In this document: one piece after another, positions 1 to 9,035 of the stretch
Layout of the letters: each line of letters begins with the position of its first letter
How positions within the stretch are numbered: position 1 is the first letter of the stretch
Notes under the pieces: generated by a model
What the model saw: the letters and a program-made list of their open reading frames with translations, nothing else
Told to the model about the DNA's origin: nothing
The model's database searches: none
DNA from: an uncultured Parabacteroides sp.
Lineage (GTDB): Bacteria > Bacteroidota > Bacteroidia > Bacteroidales > Tannerellaceae
Length of the DNA stretch: 25,533 nucleotides
Direction of reading: 5' to 3'
Assembly: GCA_900552415.1 (NCBI GenBank)
Contig: USAD01000004.1
Coordinates: 1 to 25,533, forward strand
Program-made: the position numbers and the translations under genes

Positions 1-308
1 TATATGGAACCGATGCTGAACTTATCAGGCAACTGGCCAGTTCAGCGCCAGATTTATCGGAACGGTTGCATCCGGATTATCCTTATACGAAGGGAGAGAT
101 TATCTGGTTGATACGGAATGAGATGGCCTTGACACTTGAGGACTTGTTGGCCCGCCGCTTGCGGATCCTTTTCCTGGATGCCCGGGCGGCATTGGCAATG
201 GCGAGTAAGGTAGCGATAATCTTGGCTCAAGAACGAGGTAAAGATCAAGCTTGGGCTGATGAACAAATAGAGCAGTTTAAGCGGGTAGCCGCTAATTACA
301 TATTATAA
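1..308 (+). CDS. glpD: Glycerol-3-phosphate dehydrogenase, C-terminal end (partial)
   Basis: This is the last 101 codons of a gene that enters from the left edge; the frame starts at base 3 and ends at TAA 306-308. The visible part is the helical C-terminal domain of FAD-dependent GlpD/GlpA. It contains the typical block YTKGEIIWLIRNEM, then LEDLLARRLRILF and LDARAAL. Known family role: oxidation of sn-glycerol 3-phosphate to dihydroxyacetone phosphate at the inner membrane, feeding electrons to quinone. The FAD-binding N-terminal domain lies outside the window, so the product is judged from the C-terminal domain and from the context: glpK begins 27 bases later and glpF follows, a standard glycerol operon. 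A TTG at 66 could be mistaken for a start, but the frame is open upstream to the window edge. Confidence 0.88.
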   Translation, partial: YGTDAELIRQLASSAPDLSERLHPDYPYTKGEIIWLIRNEMALTLEDLLARRLRILFLDARAALAMASKVAIILAQERGKDQAWADEQIEQFKRVAANYIL

Positions 309-335
309 TAATGTATAGGAATAAATGGTTGTGTT

Positions 336-1835
336 ATGAATTATCAGAATAAATATTTGCTGGCGATCGATCAGGGGACGACAAGCTCACGGGCAATCCT
401 CTTCGATCATCAGGGGCGGGCGGTAACTATTGCCCAGCGTGATTTCCAACAATATTTCCCAAAACCGGGATGGGTCGAGCATGATCCGAATGAGATTTGG
501 TATTCACAATCGTTGGTTTTGAAGGAGGTGATGGAGAAGGCGGACGTGACCGAGCGTCATATTGCCTGTATCGGTTTGGCGAATCAACGGGAAACAACAA
601 TAATTTGGGATCGGGAGACAGGCTTTCCGGTTTATAACGCGATAGTCTGGCAGGATCGCCGGACTGCGGATTATTGTGAAGAACTGAAGGAGATGGGTTA
701 TGCCGAGATGATTCGGGAGAAAACAGGATTGGTGATTGATGCCTATTTCTCTGCCACGAAGATACGTTGGATCCTGGATCATGTTAAAGGCATACGGGAA
801 CGTGCCGAACGGGGTGAGTTGTGCTTCGGTACAGTCGATACTTGGCTTGTTTGGAAACTGACTCGTGGCGCTAAGTTTATCACGGATGTGACCAATGCTT
901 CGAGAACCATGTTGTTCAATATCCATACCGGGCAATGGGATCAGGAGTTGTTGACGCTTTTCGATATTCCGGTTTCAATGATGCCTGAGGTGAAGGGATG
1001 TAGTGAGGTCTATTGTGAGACCTCAACGCCGTTGTTCAGTCGTGGTATTCCGATTTCGGGTATGGCGGGTGATCAACAAGCGGCACTCTTTGGTCAGCTT
1101 TGTGTCGAGAAAGGAATGATCAAGACCACCTACGGAACAGGATGCTTCATGATCTTGAATACGGGAGATAAGCCGGTACTTTCGGATAACAATCTTCTGA
1201 CAACAATCGCCTGGAAGCTGGGAGACAAGATCACTTATGCCTTGGAAGGCAGTGTCTTCGTCGGAGGTGCGGTTGTCCAGTGGTTAAGGGATGGCATAGG
1301 TTTGATCCCCAACGCGAAGATTACGGAACAGATGGCCTATTCAGTCCCGGATAATGGCGGTGTCTATTTTGTGCCGGCTTTGACAGGGCTGGGTGCGCCT
1401 TATTGGGACCAATACGCTCGAGGAGCGATAGTTGGTCTGACCCGTGGTACTACAGCGGCGCATTTGACTCGTGCGGCCTTGGAAGGAATCTGTTATCAGG
1501 TGCACGATGTCTTGTTGGCTATGGAGAACGATATTCATTCGAAACCAAAGGAGATCAGGGTTGATGGTGGTGCCATCGCTAATAATTTCCTGATGCAGTT
1601 CCAGGCGGATATTTGTCGTTGTCCGGTGGTACGACCAAAAGTCCTGGAGACAACCGCTTTGGGAGCCGCATATTTGGCAGGATTAGCTGTGGGTTATTGG
1701 AAAGACCTTGATGACCTGCATGAGCAATGGCAATTGGATAAGGTTTTCCAGGCACGTATGCCGGAAGATTCGGTCGCTCGTTTGTTGGCGGGTTGGAATA
1801 AGGCTGTGGGGCGCTCGTTAAATTGGGAAGAGTAA
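336..1835 (+). CDS. glpK: Glycerol kinase
   Basis: Phosphorylates glycerol with ATP to sn-glycerol 3-phosphate in the cytoplasm, the substrate of the dehydrogenase encoded just upstream. At 499 residues it has normal length. It shows the FGGY-kinase features in order: N-terminal phosphate-binding loop DQGTTSSR (residues 12-19), WQDRRT (105-110), the family signature [13 protein letters not shown] (137-149), the catalytic-base region GDQQAALFG with Asp246, and a C-terminal ATPase-fold segment ending [11 protein letters not shown]. The ATG at 336 places the first beta strand directly at the N-terminus, as in other glycerol kinases. It sits 27 bases after the dehydrogenase and 23 bases before glpF, so all three are probably one transcript. 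No promoter is seen in the short gap before it. Confidence 0.97.
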   Translation: MNYQNKYLLAIDQGTTSSRAILFDHQGRAVTIAQRDFQQYFPKPGWVEHDPNEIWYSQSLVLKEVMEKADVTERHIACIGLANQRETTIIWDRETGFPVYNAIVWQDRRTADYCEELKEMGYAEMIREKTGLVIDAYFSATKIRWILDHVKGIRERAERGELCFGTVDTWLVWKLTRGAKFITDVTNASRTMLFNIHTGQWDQELLTLFDIPVSMMPEVKGCSEVYCETSTPLFSRGIPISGMAGDQQAALFGQLCVEKGMIKTTYGTGCFMILNTGDKPVLSDNNLLTTIAWKLGDKITYALEGSVFVGGAVVQWLRDGIGLIPNAKITEQMAYSVPDNGGVYFVPALTGLGAPYWDQYARGAIVGLTRGTTAAHLTRAALEGICYQVHDVLLAMENDIHSKPKEIRVDGGAIANNFLMQFQADICRCPVVRPKVLETTALGAAYLAGLAVGYWKDLDDLHEQWQLDKVFQARMPEDSVARLLAGWNKAVGRSLNWEE

Positions 1836-1858
1836 CTTAAAAGAGAGGAGATGAGGAT

Positions 1859-2596
1859 ATGACACCTTTTTTAGCGGAATTATTGGGAACCATGTTGCTT
1901 ATCTTGATGGGTGGCGGCGTGGTTGCAAATGTAAGTTTGTCGAAGACGAAGGGCAATGGCGCCGGTTGGATGGCGATTACCACTGCTTGGGCTTTGGGTG
2001 TGTTTATTGGTGTCGTGGTAGCCGGGCCTTATAGTGGAGCGCATCTGAATCCGGCCGTGTCGATTGGTTTGGCGGTTGGAGGAACTTTTCCCTGGTGCGA
2101 TGTTTGTACGTATATTATTGCGCAAATGTTAGGAGCGGCTTTAGGTGCTTTGTTGGTCTGGCTGGTCTATAAGGATCATTTTGACGCGACTGATGATCCG
2201 GTTGCTAAACTGGGCGTTTTCTGTACGGCTCCAGCGATCAAGAATTATCCAATCAATTTCCTGGGAGAGCTGGTTGGAACCTTCGCCTTGATGTTCGTCG
2301 TGTTTTATATTACCGATGGCGAGTTGACTTATGATAGCAACAGTACCTTGCCGATCGGTTTGGGTTCGGTTGGGGCTATTCCGGTTTCTTTTACGGTTTG
2401 GGTGATTGGTTTGGCCTTGGGTGGTACGACTGGCTATGCCATTAATCCTGCCCGTGATTTGGCGCCCAGACTGATGCATGCTCTCTTGCCTATTCGTGGA
2501 AAAGGGGGAAGTCAATGGGAATATGCCTGGATACCGGTCTTTGGGCCGATTGCGGGAGCGGTAATCGCTGCCATGCTTTATTACGTTCTGAAATGA
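1859..2596 (+). CDS. glpF: Glycerol uptake facilitator (aquaglyceroporin)
   Basis: Inner-membrane channel of the MIP/aquaporin family that lets glycerol diffuse in; GlpK then traps it by phosphorylation. The 245-residue protein has six hydrophobic segments and the two half-helix NPA motifs: HLNPAV with NPA at residues 64-66, and INPARD with NPA at 196-198. The Arg199-Asp200 following the second NPA is the hallmark of glycerol-conducting members as opposed to pure water channels. The start ATG at 1859 is preceded by a purine-rich stretch (AGAGAGGAGATGAGG), the strongest ribosome-binding site in the left part of the window. It is the last gene of the glycerol operon; an imperfect hairpin (2639-2688) follows. 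Confidence 0.95.
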   Translation: MTPFLAELLGTMLLILMGGGVVANVSLSKTKGNGAGWMAITTAWALGVFIGVVVAGPYSGAHLNPAVSIGLAVGGTFPWCDVCTYIIAQMLGAALGALLVWLVYKDHFDATDDPVAKLGVFCTAPAIKNYPINFLGELVGTFALMFVVFYITDGELTYDSNSTLPIGLGSVGAIPVSFTVWVIGLALGGTTGYAINPARDLAPRLMHALLPIRGKGGSQWEYAWIPVFGPIAGAVIAAMLYYVLK

Positions 2597-2638
2597 TAGG
2601 GCGATATGTTATTTAACAGATCGTTTGTCTAGAAAAAA

Positions 2639-2688
2639 TAGGGGCAAATATACGATTCGGACGCTCCGAATCCCGTATATTTGCCCTA
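2639..2688. terminator. Imperfect long hairpin between glpF and the acyl-CoA synthetase gene
   Basis: The arms are TAGGGGCAAATATACG plus ATTCGGA (2639-2661) and TCCGAAT plus CGTATATTTGCCCTA (2665-2688), around a three-base loop CGC. One G is bulged on the left and two C on the right. On the + strand no T-run follows (TACTGTTA), whereas on the - strand the hairpin is followed by TTTTTT (complement of 2633-2638). It may end the glycerol transcript or act as a binding site for a regulator. The right arm carries the next gene's candidate -7 box. Confidence 0.5.
2676..2683 (+). promoter_or_regulatory. Candidate -7 box for the acyl-CoA synthetase gene
   Basis: TATATTTG is an exact match to the Bacteroidota consensus TAnnTTTG and lies 32 bases before the ATG at 2716. 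No TTG is present 19-21 bases upstream, so the -33 half is missing. The box lies inside the right arm of the hairpin at 2639-2688, and the left arm carries the same word on the other strand (2645-2652), so part of the match comes from the palindrome. Confidence 0.4.
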
Positions 2689-2715
2689 TACTGTTAATTA
2701 AACGAACAAAGTGTC

Positions 2716-4776
2716 ATGATAAATCGAGAATTAATTAATCCTCAGAGCATAGTGGTTGTCGGGGGATCGAACAATGTCCATAAGCCGGGTGGCCGTATCG
2801 TCCGTAATTTGCTGGACGGAAAATACCGGGGCGAGTTGTGCGTGGTCAACGCTAAAGAGACAGATGTCCAGGGAGTGAAATCCTACCACTCGGTGGAGGA
2901 GATCCCGGATACGGAATTGGCTATTATCTCTATTCCCAGCAAGTCTTGTCCGGAGGTGATGGAGACGCTCACGAAACGAAAAGGCGTAAAAGCTTTCATC
3001 GTGATTTCGGCTGGTTTTGGTGAGGAGACGCACGAGGGGGCGATTCTCGAGCAACGCATGTTAGATATCGTTAATGAGGCGGGAGCCTCGTTGATCGGAC
3101 CGAATTGTATCGGTTTGATGAACATGAATTATCATGGCGTTTTCACTCAACCGATTCCTGAGTTCCATCGTGAGGGCGTTGATTTCATTTCCAGTTCTGG
3201 TGGAACGGCGCTCTTTATCATCGAGTCCGCTTTGACAAAAGGTTTACGTTTCTCGTCCGTATGGTCGGTGGGTAACTCTAAGCAGATTGGTGTCGAGGAG
3301 GTTTTGGAATATATGGATATTCATTACGATCCTGTTCTTGACTCAAGGATCAAGATGCTATATATTGAACAGATCAAGAACCCGGATAAGTTGCTTTACC
3401 ATGCTTCTTCTTTGATCCGGAAGGGTTGTCGCATCGCGGCTATCAAGGCGGGCAGTACGGAGTCGGGGCAGCGAGCCGCCTCTTCTCATACGGGAGCGAT
3501 CGCCAGCTCTGATTCAGCGGTAGAGGCTTTGTTCCGTAAGGCTGGTATCGTTCGTTGTTTCAGTCGTGAGGAGTTGACGACCGTCGCGAGTATCTTTACG
3601 CTGAAGGAGGTAAAGGGTAAGAATTGTGCTATCGTTACGCATGCGGGTGGTCCGGCGGTAATGTTGGCCGATGCTTTGGCTAAAGGACGGTTGAACGTGC
3701 CTAACCTGGAGGGACCGATCGCGGATGAGCTGAAATCTAAGCTCTATCCTGGCGCTGCCGTAGGTAATCCGATCGATATTATTGGTACAGGAACGCCTGA
3801 GCATTTAGCGACCGCTATTGATTATTGCGAGAATCGCTTTGAGAATATAGACTTGATGATGGTGATCTTTGGTAGCCCGGGTCTCGTGAAGTTGTATGAT
3901 GCTTATGAGGTGCTTCATAAGAAGATGGAAGAGTGCAAGAAACCAATCTTCCCAGTTCTGCCGTCGATCGTGACCGCTGGTCCGGAAGTGAGGAGCTTTG
4001 TTAAGAAAGGCCATGTCAATTTCTCGGATGAGGTGACATTGGGTACGGCTCTTTCTCGGGTGATCAATACGCCCAGTCCCGCCAGCACGGACATACAGCT
4101 TTATGGTGTTGACGTGCCAGAGGTGCGTCGCCTGATTGATCGCTTGCCGGAGAGCGGTTATCTGAATCCGACAGACGTAAAGGCTTTGCTGAGGGCAGCC
4201 AATATACCTTTGGTTGAGGAGTTGGCATCCGATGATAAAGAGGAACTCTTGAACTTTGCGCGAAAGGTGCATTATCCGGTTGTGGCCAAGGTGGTCGGAC
4301 CGTTGCATAAGAGTGATATTGGCGGTGTTGCCCTTAATATTCAATGTGACGAGCATCTTCTTTTCGAGTACGAGCGGATGATGCGTTTGCCTGGTGTAAC
4401 GGGTATAATGGTACAGCCGATGTTGAAAGGAACGGAGTTGTTCTTGGGCGCTAAATATGAGAACCGTTTTGGACATGTTGTTTTCTGTGGCTTGGGTGGT
4501 ATCTTTGTTGAGGTCTTGAAGGATGTTTCTTATGGCTTGGCACCGTTGTCGTACGACGAGACTTACTCTATGATCCACTCTCTTAGAGGTTATCCGATCA
4601 TCAAGGGCACACGTGGCCAGCGAGGAGTCGACGAGCGTCAATACGCTGATATTATTGTTCGTCTCTCGACCTTGCTTCGTTTTGCGAACGAGATCAAGGA
4701 GATGGATATCAATCCGCTTGTTGCGACCGAACGAGGCCTATTTGCCGTTGATGCCCGTATCCGTATCGAGAAGTAA
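2716..4776 (+). CDS. Acyl-CoA synthetase (ADP/NDP-forming), fused alpha-beta type
   Basis: Probably interconverts acetyl-CoA (or another acyl-CoA) + ADP + Pi with the free acid, CoA and ATP, by substrate-level phosphorylation in the cytoplasm. The 686 residues hold a CoA-binding Rossmann domain (SIVVVGGS at 11-18), a succinyl-CoA-ligase-like alpha part with GPNC (128-131) and the SHTGA motif whose His258 is the expected phosphohistidine, a linking region, and a C-terminal ATP-grasp beta domain from about residue 480. That domain contains HKSDIGGV (His530), GLGGIFVEVLKD and EMDINPL. Both subunits are in one chain, as in many bacterial ADP-forming acetyl-CoA synthetases. The acid it prefers cannot be read from the sequence. 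It is a single-gene unit between a hairpin and a strong bidirectional terminator. AMP-forming acetyl-CoA synthetase is ruled out by the fold. Confidence 0.9.
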   Translation: MINRELINPQSIVVVGGSNNVHKPGGRIVRNLLDGKYRGELCVVNAKETDVQGVKSYHSVEEIPDTELAIISIPSKSCPEVMETLTKRKGVKAFIVISAGFGEETHEGAILEQRMLDIVNEAGASLIGPNCIGLMNMNYHGVFTQPIPEFHREGVDFISSSGGTALFIIESALTKGLRFSSVWSVGNSKQIGVEEVLEYMDIHYDPVLDSRIKMLYIEQIKNPDKLLYHASSLIRKGCRIAAIKAGSTESGQRAASSHTGAIASSDSAVEALFRKAGIVRCFSREELTTVASIFTLKEVKGKNCAIVTHAGGPAVMLADALAKGRLNVPNLEGPIADELKSKLYPGAAVGNPIDIIGTGTPEHLATAIDYCENRFENIDLMMVIFGSPGLVKLYDAYEVLHKKMEECKKPIFPVLPSIVTAGPEVRSFVKKGHVNFSDEVTLGTALSRVINTPSPASTDIQLYGVDVPEVRRLIDRLPESGYLNPTDVKALLRAANIPLVEELASDDKEELLNFARKVHYPVVAKVVGPLHKSDIGGVALNIQCDEHLLFEYERMMRLPGVTGIMVQPMLKGTELFLGAKYENRFGHVVFCGLGGIFVEVLKDVSYGLAPLSYDETYSMIHSLRGYPIIKGTRGQRGVDERQYADIIVRLSTLLRFANEIKEMDINPLVATERGLFAVDARIRIEK

Positions 4777-4827
4777 GGAGCGGGTTATCCTAATTTTGGA
4801 TATGGAAAATAGAGTGATATATGAAAA

Positions 4828-4852
4828 AAGGGGCAGGATTTTCCTGCCCCTT
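4828..4852. terminator. Bidirectional intrinsic terminator between convergent genes
   Basis: Perfect 11-bp stem AAGGGGCAGGA / TCCTGCCCCTT with loop TTT. It is followed on the + strand by GCTTATTT and on the - strand by a six-T run (complement of 4824-4829). It separates the acyl-CoA synthetase gene (+) from the hydrolase gene (-), and probably ends both. Confidence 0.85.
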
Positions 4853-4866
4853 GCTTATTTAATAGA

Positions 4867-6069
4867 TTAATCATTAATCAGAGGTAGGTAAGCTTTCTCA
4901 ATCAGGGGAGTAACCTCTTGATAGAGTTGTTGGATCTCCTTCAGGTCAAGACCATTCTTTTCCCATTCCGCTTGTTGTTTGTCAAAGCGATTATAAATCT
5001 CTTCCCTCAGGGGCATGAGTTGCTGCAAGTAGCCTGTGCCTGTCTCGTTCCAAAGCGTTGTCCAGTGGATGTATTTTTGTCCGTTACCCCGATGGATCGG
5101 GTAGGCCTGCTCTTTCAGTGTAGTCGCATAATAACAGAGAGGAGCGGTTTTATATTTCTCATCGTAACTGGTCAGGGCTGGTTGTTGTTCGCCCATCTTG
5201 ACCCAAAGAGGCAAAGCGATCGCTGTTGGAGGATAACCCAACTCCGTCCACATTGTCGTCAGTTCAGGATCCGTTCCCGCTTTCACGCCCTGGATTACGA
5301 CTGAGGCCGTACTTTCCTTACGGGGAATGAAATCCTGCTCGACGCACCATTCCACCTGTTCTCCCTTCATCAAGTCAATTCCTAATAGGCTATGGTAATA
5401 GGAGGTTGAGACATCCTGGAAGATACGGATAGGGGTAATACCTTTGGGGTACATTTCCTTGAACAGTTTTTGTGCGGACTCATAGCGGATATATCCTAAG
5501 CCCTCATCTTTCTTCCCTTCGAATGAGAAATTCGTATAGATAAGGTAACCATTGGGAGCGAGGTTGGTGTCGTTCACGTCTTTCTTATAATAACGTGTGT
5601 TGTTGGTTTCGAAGTAGGCGGCTCCGCCATGCGCGTCAATCACTCCGAAGTTCGCCTCTACCCGCATTGGGCGTGAAAGGGTATCGAGGAAATGTTCAAA
5701 ATCGGCCATACTTCCGCATACCTCCAGCGCACGCCGCATAAGCAGTCCCTCATGGTCCATGACCTTTATCGTGTCGTCTTTCAGATTATAGGATGCGGTA
5801 TTCATGATCGAGAATCCTTTCTCGTTGGTACCAATCCAGATGTCGTTGTCCTGTTTGTCGCTATTGGCTAACCCAATGAAACGATAGCCATTTCCCTGGT
5901 CGAAAATGATGTGATTGTAGTGAGCGCCAGTGTCGCGGTGCTTCCACATCAGTGGGCGCCCGTCGGGCGTCGCTTTCCCGGATACGATGATCGAGGTACA
6001 AGCCATGGCCTTGGCTCCCAAGAGAAGGCAGCAGGCAATCATCCCGATCGCGAAGAATCTTTTTTTCAT
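4867..6069 (-). CDS. Exported Ntn-type amide hydrolase (C45/acyltransferase-like or C69-like)
   Basis: A 400-residue secreted enzyme of the N-terminal-nucleophile hydrolase type. The start is taken as the ATG at 6069, which opens a classical signal peptide (MKKRFFAIG, a hydrophobic core, then AKAMA); a TTG five codons upstream would add charged residues and is unlikely. Cleavage after AMA leaves Cys as residue 1 of the mature enzyme (CTSIIVSG), exactly where such hydrolases need a free N-terminal Cys. The following segment (DGRPLMWKHRDT, then GFSIMNTASYNL) resembles the C45 acyltransferase, choloylglycine and C69 dipeptidase relatives. Likely function: cleavage of a linear amide or peptide bond in the periplasm; the substrate is unknown. 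It stands alone, converging with the upstream gene and divergent from the rhamnose set. The exact subfamily remains uncertain. Confidence 0.75.
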   Translation of the reverse strand: MKKRFFAIGMIACCLLLGAKAMACTSIIVSGKATPDGRPLMWKHRDTGAHYNHIIFDQGNGYRFIGLANSDKQDNDIWIGTNEKGFSIMNTASYNLKDDTIKVMDHEGLLMRRALEVCGSMADFEHFLDTLSRPMRVEANFGVIDAHGGAAYFETNNTRYYKKDVNDTNLAPNGYLIYTNFSFEGKKDEGLGYIRYESAQKLFKEMYPKGITPIRIFQDVSTSYYHSLLGIDLMKGEQVEWCVEQDFIPRKESTASVVIQGVKAGTDPELTTMWTELGYPPTAIALPLWVKMGEQQPALTSYDEKYKTAPLCYYATTLKEQAYPIHRGNGQKYIHWTTLWNETGTGYLQQLMPLREEIYNRFDKQQAEWEKNGLDLKEIQQLYQEVTPLIEKAYLPLIND

Positions 6070-6159
6070 GATATAATCATTCAAGTTAAACGGTAAATAA
6101 ATCGCATTATTGAAACATATACTATCAAAATCCGAAGTAAAAGTAGCTATTTATCTTTA

Positions 6160-6167
6160 TAAATTTG
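6160..6167 (+). promoter_or_regulatory. Candidate -7 box for the rhamnose operon
   Basis: TAAATTTG matches TAnnTTTG and lies 27 bases upstream of the rhaB ATG at 6195. No TTG is found at the usual -33 spacing, which fits a promoter that needs an activator, as rhamnose genes commonly do. No operator could be identified. Confidence 0.4.
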
Positions 6168-6194
6168 TCTGTAGGAACGAAAAACTGATAGGAT

Positions 6195-7688
6195 ATGAAA
6201 GATAAAGCACCTATATTCCTGGCGTTCGATATTGGGGCGACCAGTGGGCGAGCGGTCGTGGCCGAGTTTGACGGCGATCGCTTGGCGACACGTGAGATCC
6301 ATCGTTTCCCGAATGAGATTTTGGGGATTCAGGGACGATCATATTGGAACGTGTACCGGATTTATGAGGAGCTGCGACAAGCATTGATGGTTTGTGACCG
6401 TGAGGGATTACGGATAGCCTCTATTGGAATCGATACGTGGGGTGTCGATTTTGGTTGTGTCGCTAAGGATGGGACGTTACTTGGCTTGCCTCGTGCTTAT
6501 CGGGATCCTTTCACGAATGGGGCATCGGAAGCTTTCTTCCGGAAAATTCCAAGGGAGACGGTTTATGGAAAGACTGGAATACAGGTGATGGATTTCAATA
6601 CGCTTTATCAGTTGGATCGGATGGTCGCTGAGGGTTATGAGCCTTTGGCGCATGCCTCTGATCTATTGTTCATGCCTGATCTGTTGTCCTATTTATTGAC
6701 GGGTAACCGGGTGTGTGAGTATACGGACGCTTCCACATCGCAATTATTGGACGCTACAACCCGTCGGTTCGATCCGGAGTTGCTTGCTGCGGTCGGGGTT
6801 GAGTCGGGACTGTTCCCTCAGTTGGTCTTGCCGGGAACGACCGTCGGTTTTCTTTCTGACGGTTTGGCGAGAGAGACGGGCTTAGGCAAAGTCAAGGTGG
6901 TCGCTGTTGCCGGACACGATACGGCTTCAGCCGTAGCGGCAGTACCCGCTTTGGATCAGGAGTTTGCCTATTTGAGTAGCGGAACTTGGAGCTTGATGGG
7001 AATAGAGACGGAGAAGCCGATTATAACGGATCGCTCTTTTGACCGGAATTTTACTAATGAGGGTGGAATCGACGGGACGATCCGTTTCCTTAAGAATATT
7101 ACCGGCATGTGGCTGATCGAGCGCTGCCGGGCAGAGTGGCGTAAGGCTGGGCGTGATTATTCCTATGAGGCAATTACGAAAATGATGGCGGATGGGATTG
7201 GGGCGACGGCATGGGTGGATCCCAATGATCCCCGTTTCTCGAATCCGGCAAGTATGACGGGGGCTATTGTGGACTATTGCCGGATGACGGGACAGCCTTG
7301 TCCGGAAAGCGATAGTCAGTTTGTCCGTTGTGTCTTTGAGAGCTTGGCCTTCAGCTATCGTCGGGTGTTGGACGACTTGAAGGCGATGGCTCCTTTTCCG
7401 ATCCGTTGCCTGCATATTATTGGGGGCGGCTCACGTAATCGGGCCCTAAATCAATTGACGGCGAACGTTATTGGGTTGCCGGTTATAGCGGGGCCATCGG
7501 AGGCGACTGCTTTAGGCAATTGCCTGGTACAAGCCCGTGCCGCAGGTCTGGCGGCCGACCGTTGGGCCATGCGACGGATGATCCGGGATCATATTGAGAT
7601 AGAATCATTTTATCCGGAAGGCGAGCGGACTTATTGGGAGAAGGCTTACGCCCATTTTCGTGAAGTGACAAACCAACAAAATCTATAA
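6195..7688 (+). CDS. rhaB: Rhamnulokinase
   Basis: Phosphorylates L-rhamnulose to L-rhamnulose 1-phosphate, the second step of L-rhamnose breakdown in the cytoplasm. The 497-residue protein is an FGGY-family sugar kinase with the N-terminal ATP-binding loop FDIGATSGRA (11-20), the rhamnulokinase-type block IGIDTWGVDFG (78-88), the catalytic-base region VAGHDTASAV with Asp242, and the C-terminal nucleotide-binding segment IIGGGSRNRALNQLTA. GIDTWGVDFG and the rhamnose isomerase four bases downstream separate it from xylulose, gluconate and fuculose kinases. In Bacteroides literature the gene is also called rhaK. It begins the three-gene rhamnose set and is read divergently from the hydrolase gene on its left. 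Confidence 0.96.
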   Translation: MKDKAPIFLAFDIGATSGRAVVAEFDGDRLATREIHRFPNEILGIQGRSYWNVYRIYEELRQALMVCDREGLRIASIGIDTWGVDFGCVAKDGTLLGLPRAYRDPFTNGASEAFFRKIPRETVYGKTGIQVMDFNTLYQLDRMVAEGYEPLAHASDLLFMPDLLSYLLTGNRVCEYTDASTSQLLDATTRRFDPELLAAVGVESGLFPQLVLPGTTVGFLSDGLARETGLGKVKVVAVAGHDTASAVAAVPALDQEFAYLSSGTWSLMGIETEKPIITDRSFDRNFTNEGGIDGTIRFLKNITGMWLIERCRAEWRKAGRDYSYEAITKMMADGIGATAWVDPNDPRFSNPASMTGAIVDYCRMTGQPCPESDSQFVRCVFESLAFSYRRVLDDLKAMAPFPIRCLHIIGGGSRNRALNQLTANVIGLPVIAGPSEATALGNCLVQARAAGLAADRWAMRRMIRDHIEIESFYPEGERTYWEKAYAHFREVTNQQNL

Positions 7689-7692
7689 TATC

Positions 7693-8949
7693 ATGGAAAA
7701 AGAGAGAAGTATATTAATGGCCTATGAGTCGGCGAAAGAGCGCTTCGCCGCTTTAGGTGTAGATACGGAACGGGCGATAGAGACCTTATCGGGAATCTCC
7801 TTGTCATTGCATTGCTGGCAGGCGGACGATGTGGTAGGGTATGAGAATCTGGGAGGCGCTTTGACCGGAGGTATTCAGGTGACTGGCAATTATTCTGGTC
7901 GGGCCCGTAATATTGAGGAAACACGTGCGGATATCCGTAAAGTCTTGTCGTTGGTTGGCGGAAAACATCGGTTGAGCTTGCATGCGATCTATGGTGATTT
8001 TCAGGGCGAGAAGGTGGATCGTGATGAGATAGAACCCAGGCATTTCGAGAGTTGGATGAGTTGGGCGAAGGAACAGGGTTTGCGGCTCGATTTTAACAGT
8101 ACCTCTTTCTCGCACCCTAAGAGTGGCGACCTGACGTTAGCCAATCCGGATAAGGGAATCCGTGATTTTTGGATTGAGCACACAAGACGTTGCCGGTGGA
8201 TCAGTGAGGAAATGGGTAAGTCGCAGGGTGATCCTTGTATCATGAATCTTTGGATCCATGATGGAAGCAAGGAGGTGCCTGCCTCACGGTTGAGGTATCG
8301 TCAGCTTTTGGAGCGCTCGTTGGATGAGATTTTCTCGATACCTTATGAGCACATGAAAGATTGTATCGAAGCCAAGCTGTTCGGTATTGGATTGGAAAGT
8401 TATACTGTCGGCTCGTACGATTTTTACTTGGGTTATGGCGTGAAAAACCAAAAGATGGTCACTTTGGATACTGGCCATTTTCACTTGACGGAGAGCATCG
8501 CCGACAAGTTGTCGTCGCTGTTGTTGTTCACGCCAGAGGTGACGTTGCATGTCAGTCGCCCCGTGCGTTGGGATAGTGATCATGTCGTGATCTTGAATGA
8601 CGACCTTCTTGATCTGTCCCGCGAGATCGTGCGCTGTGATGCTCTAAGTCGTGTTCATATCGGGTTGGATTATTTTGACGCGACAATCAACCGGATCGGG
8701 GCTTATGTTGTCGGGATACGGGCGACGCAAAAGGCTTTGCTCCGGGCTTTGCTCGAGCCGCGTGCGCTCCTGTCGGAGTATGAGGAGGAGAAACGCCTCT
8801 TCGAGCGGTTGGCCTTGCAAGAGGAGGTGAAGAGCCTGCCTTGGCCAGCGGTTTGGGACATGTTTTGTTTGAGGCAAGAGGTGCCTGTTGGTGAGGATTA
8901 TATCCAAGAGGTAGAACGTTATGAGGTGGAAGTAACCTCCAAGCGATAA
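7693..8949 (+). CDS. rhaA: L-rhamnose isomerase
   Basis: Interconverts L-rhamnose and L-rhamnulose, the first catabolic step. The 418-residue length is typical. The protein shows the SLSLHCWQADDV block near the N-terminus, characteristic of RhaA, and the metal-site region VTLDTGHFHLTE (residues 256-267), in which Asp259, His262 and His264 are candidate Mn/Zn ligands. Many relatives read GHFHPTE there; the Pro-to-Leu change does not remove a ligand. The ATG at 7693 is only 4 bases after the rhaB stop, so the two are translated from one message. The gap to the aldolase gene is larger (86 bases) and holds no recognisable coding frame. Confidence 0.96.
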   Translation: MEKERSILMAYESAKERFAALGVDTERAIETLSGISLSLHCWQADDVVGYENLGGALTGGIQVTGNYSGRARNIEETRADIRKVLSLVGGKHRLSLHAIYGDFQGEKVDRDEIEPRHFESWMSWAKEQGLRLDFNSTSFSHPKSGDLTLANPDKGIRDFWIEHTRRCRWISEEMGKSQGDPCIMNLWIHDGSKEVPASRLRYRQLLERSLDEIFSIPYEHMKDCIEAKLFGIGLESYTVGSYDFYLGYGVKNQKMVTLDTGHFHLTESIADKLSSLLLFTPEVTLHVSRPVRWDSDHVVILNDDLLDLSREIVRCDALSRVHIGLDYFDATINRIGAYVVGIRATQKALLRALLEPRALLSEYEEEKRLFERLALQEEVKSLPWPAVWDMFCLRQEVPVGEDYIQEVERYEVEVTSKR

Positions 8950-9035
8950 GTTTCTAGCGAAAGGGATTCCTGTTTGGGAAATAGGCGATACCTTCGCGGT
9001 TATTATTTAAGTGCGTATTTTAATATCGTAAAAAG

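Noticed and set aside
3805..4641. 278-codon open frame on the - strand
   Set aside because: Antisense to the acyl-CoA synthetase, with no ribosome site, promoter or recognisable motif.
8950..9035. Separate promoter for rhaD in the 86-base gap
   Set aside because: TTTG (8973-8976) and AT-rich words are present, but no pair has the 19-21 base spacing; co-transcription with rhaA is the simpler reading.
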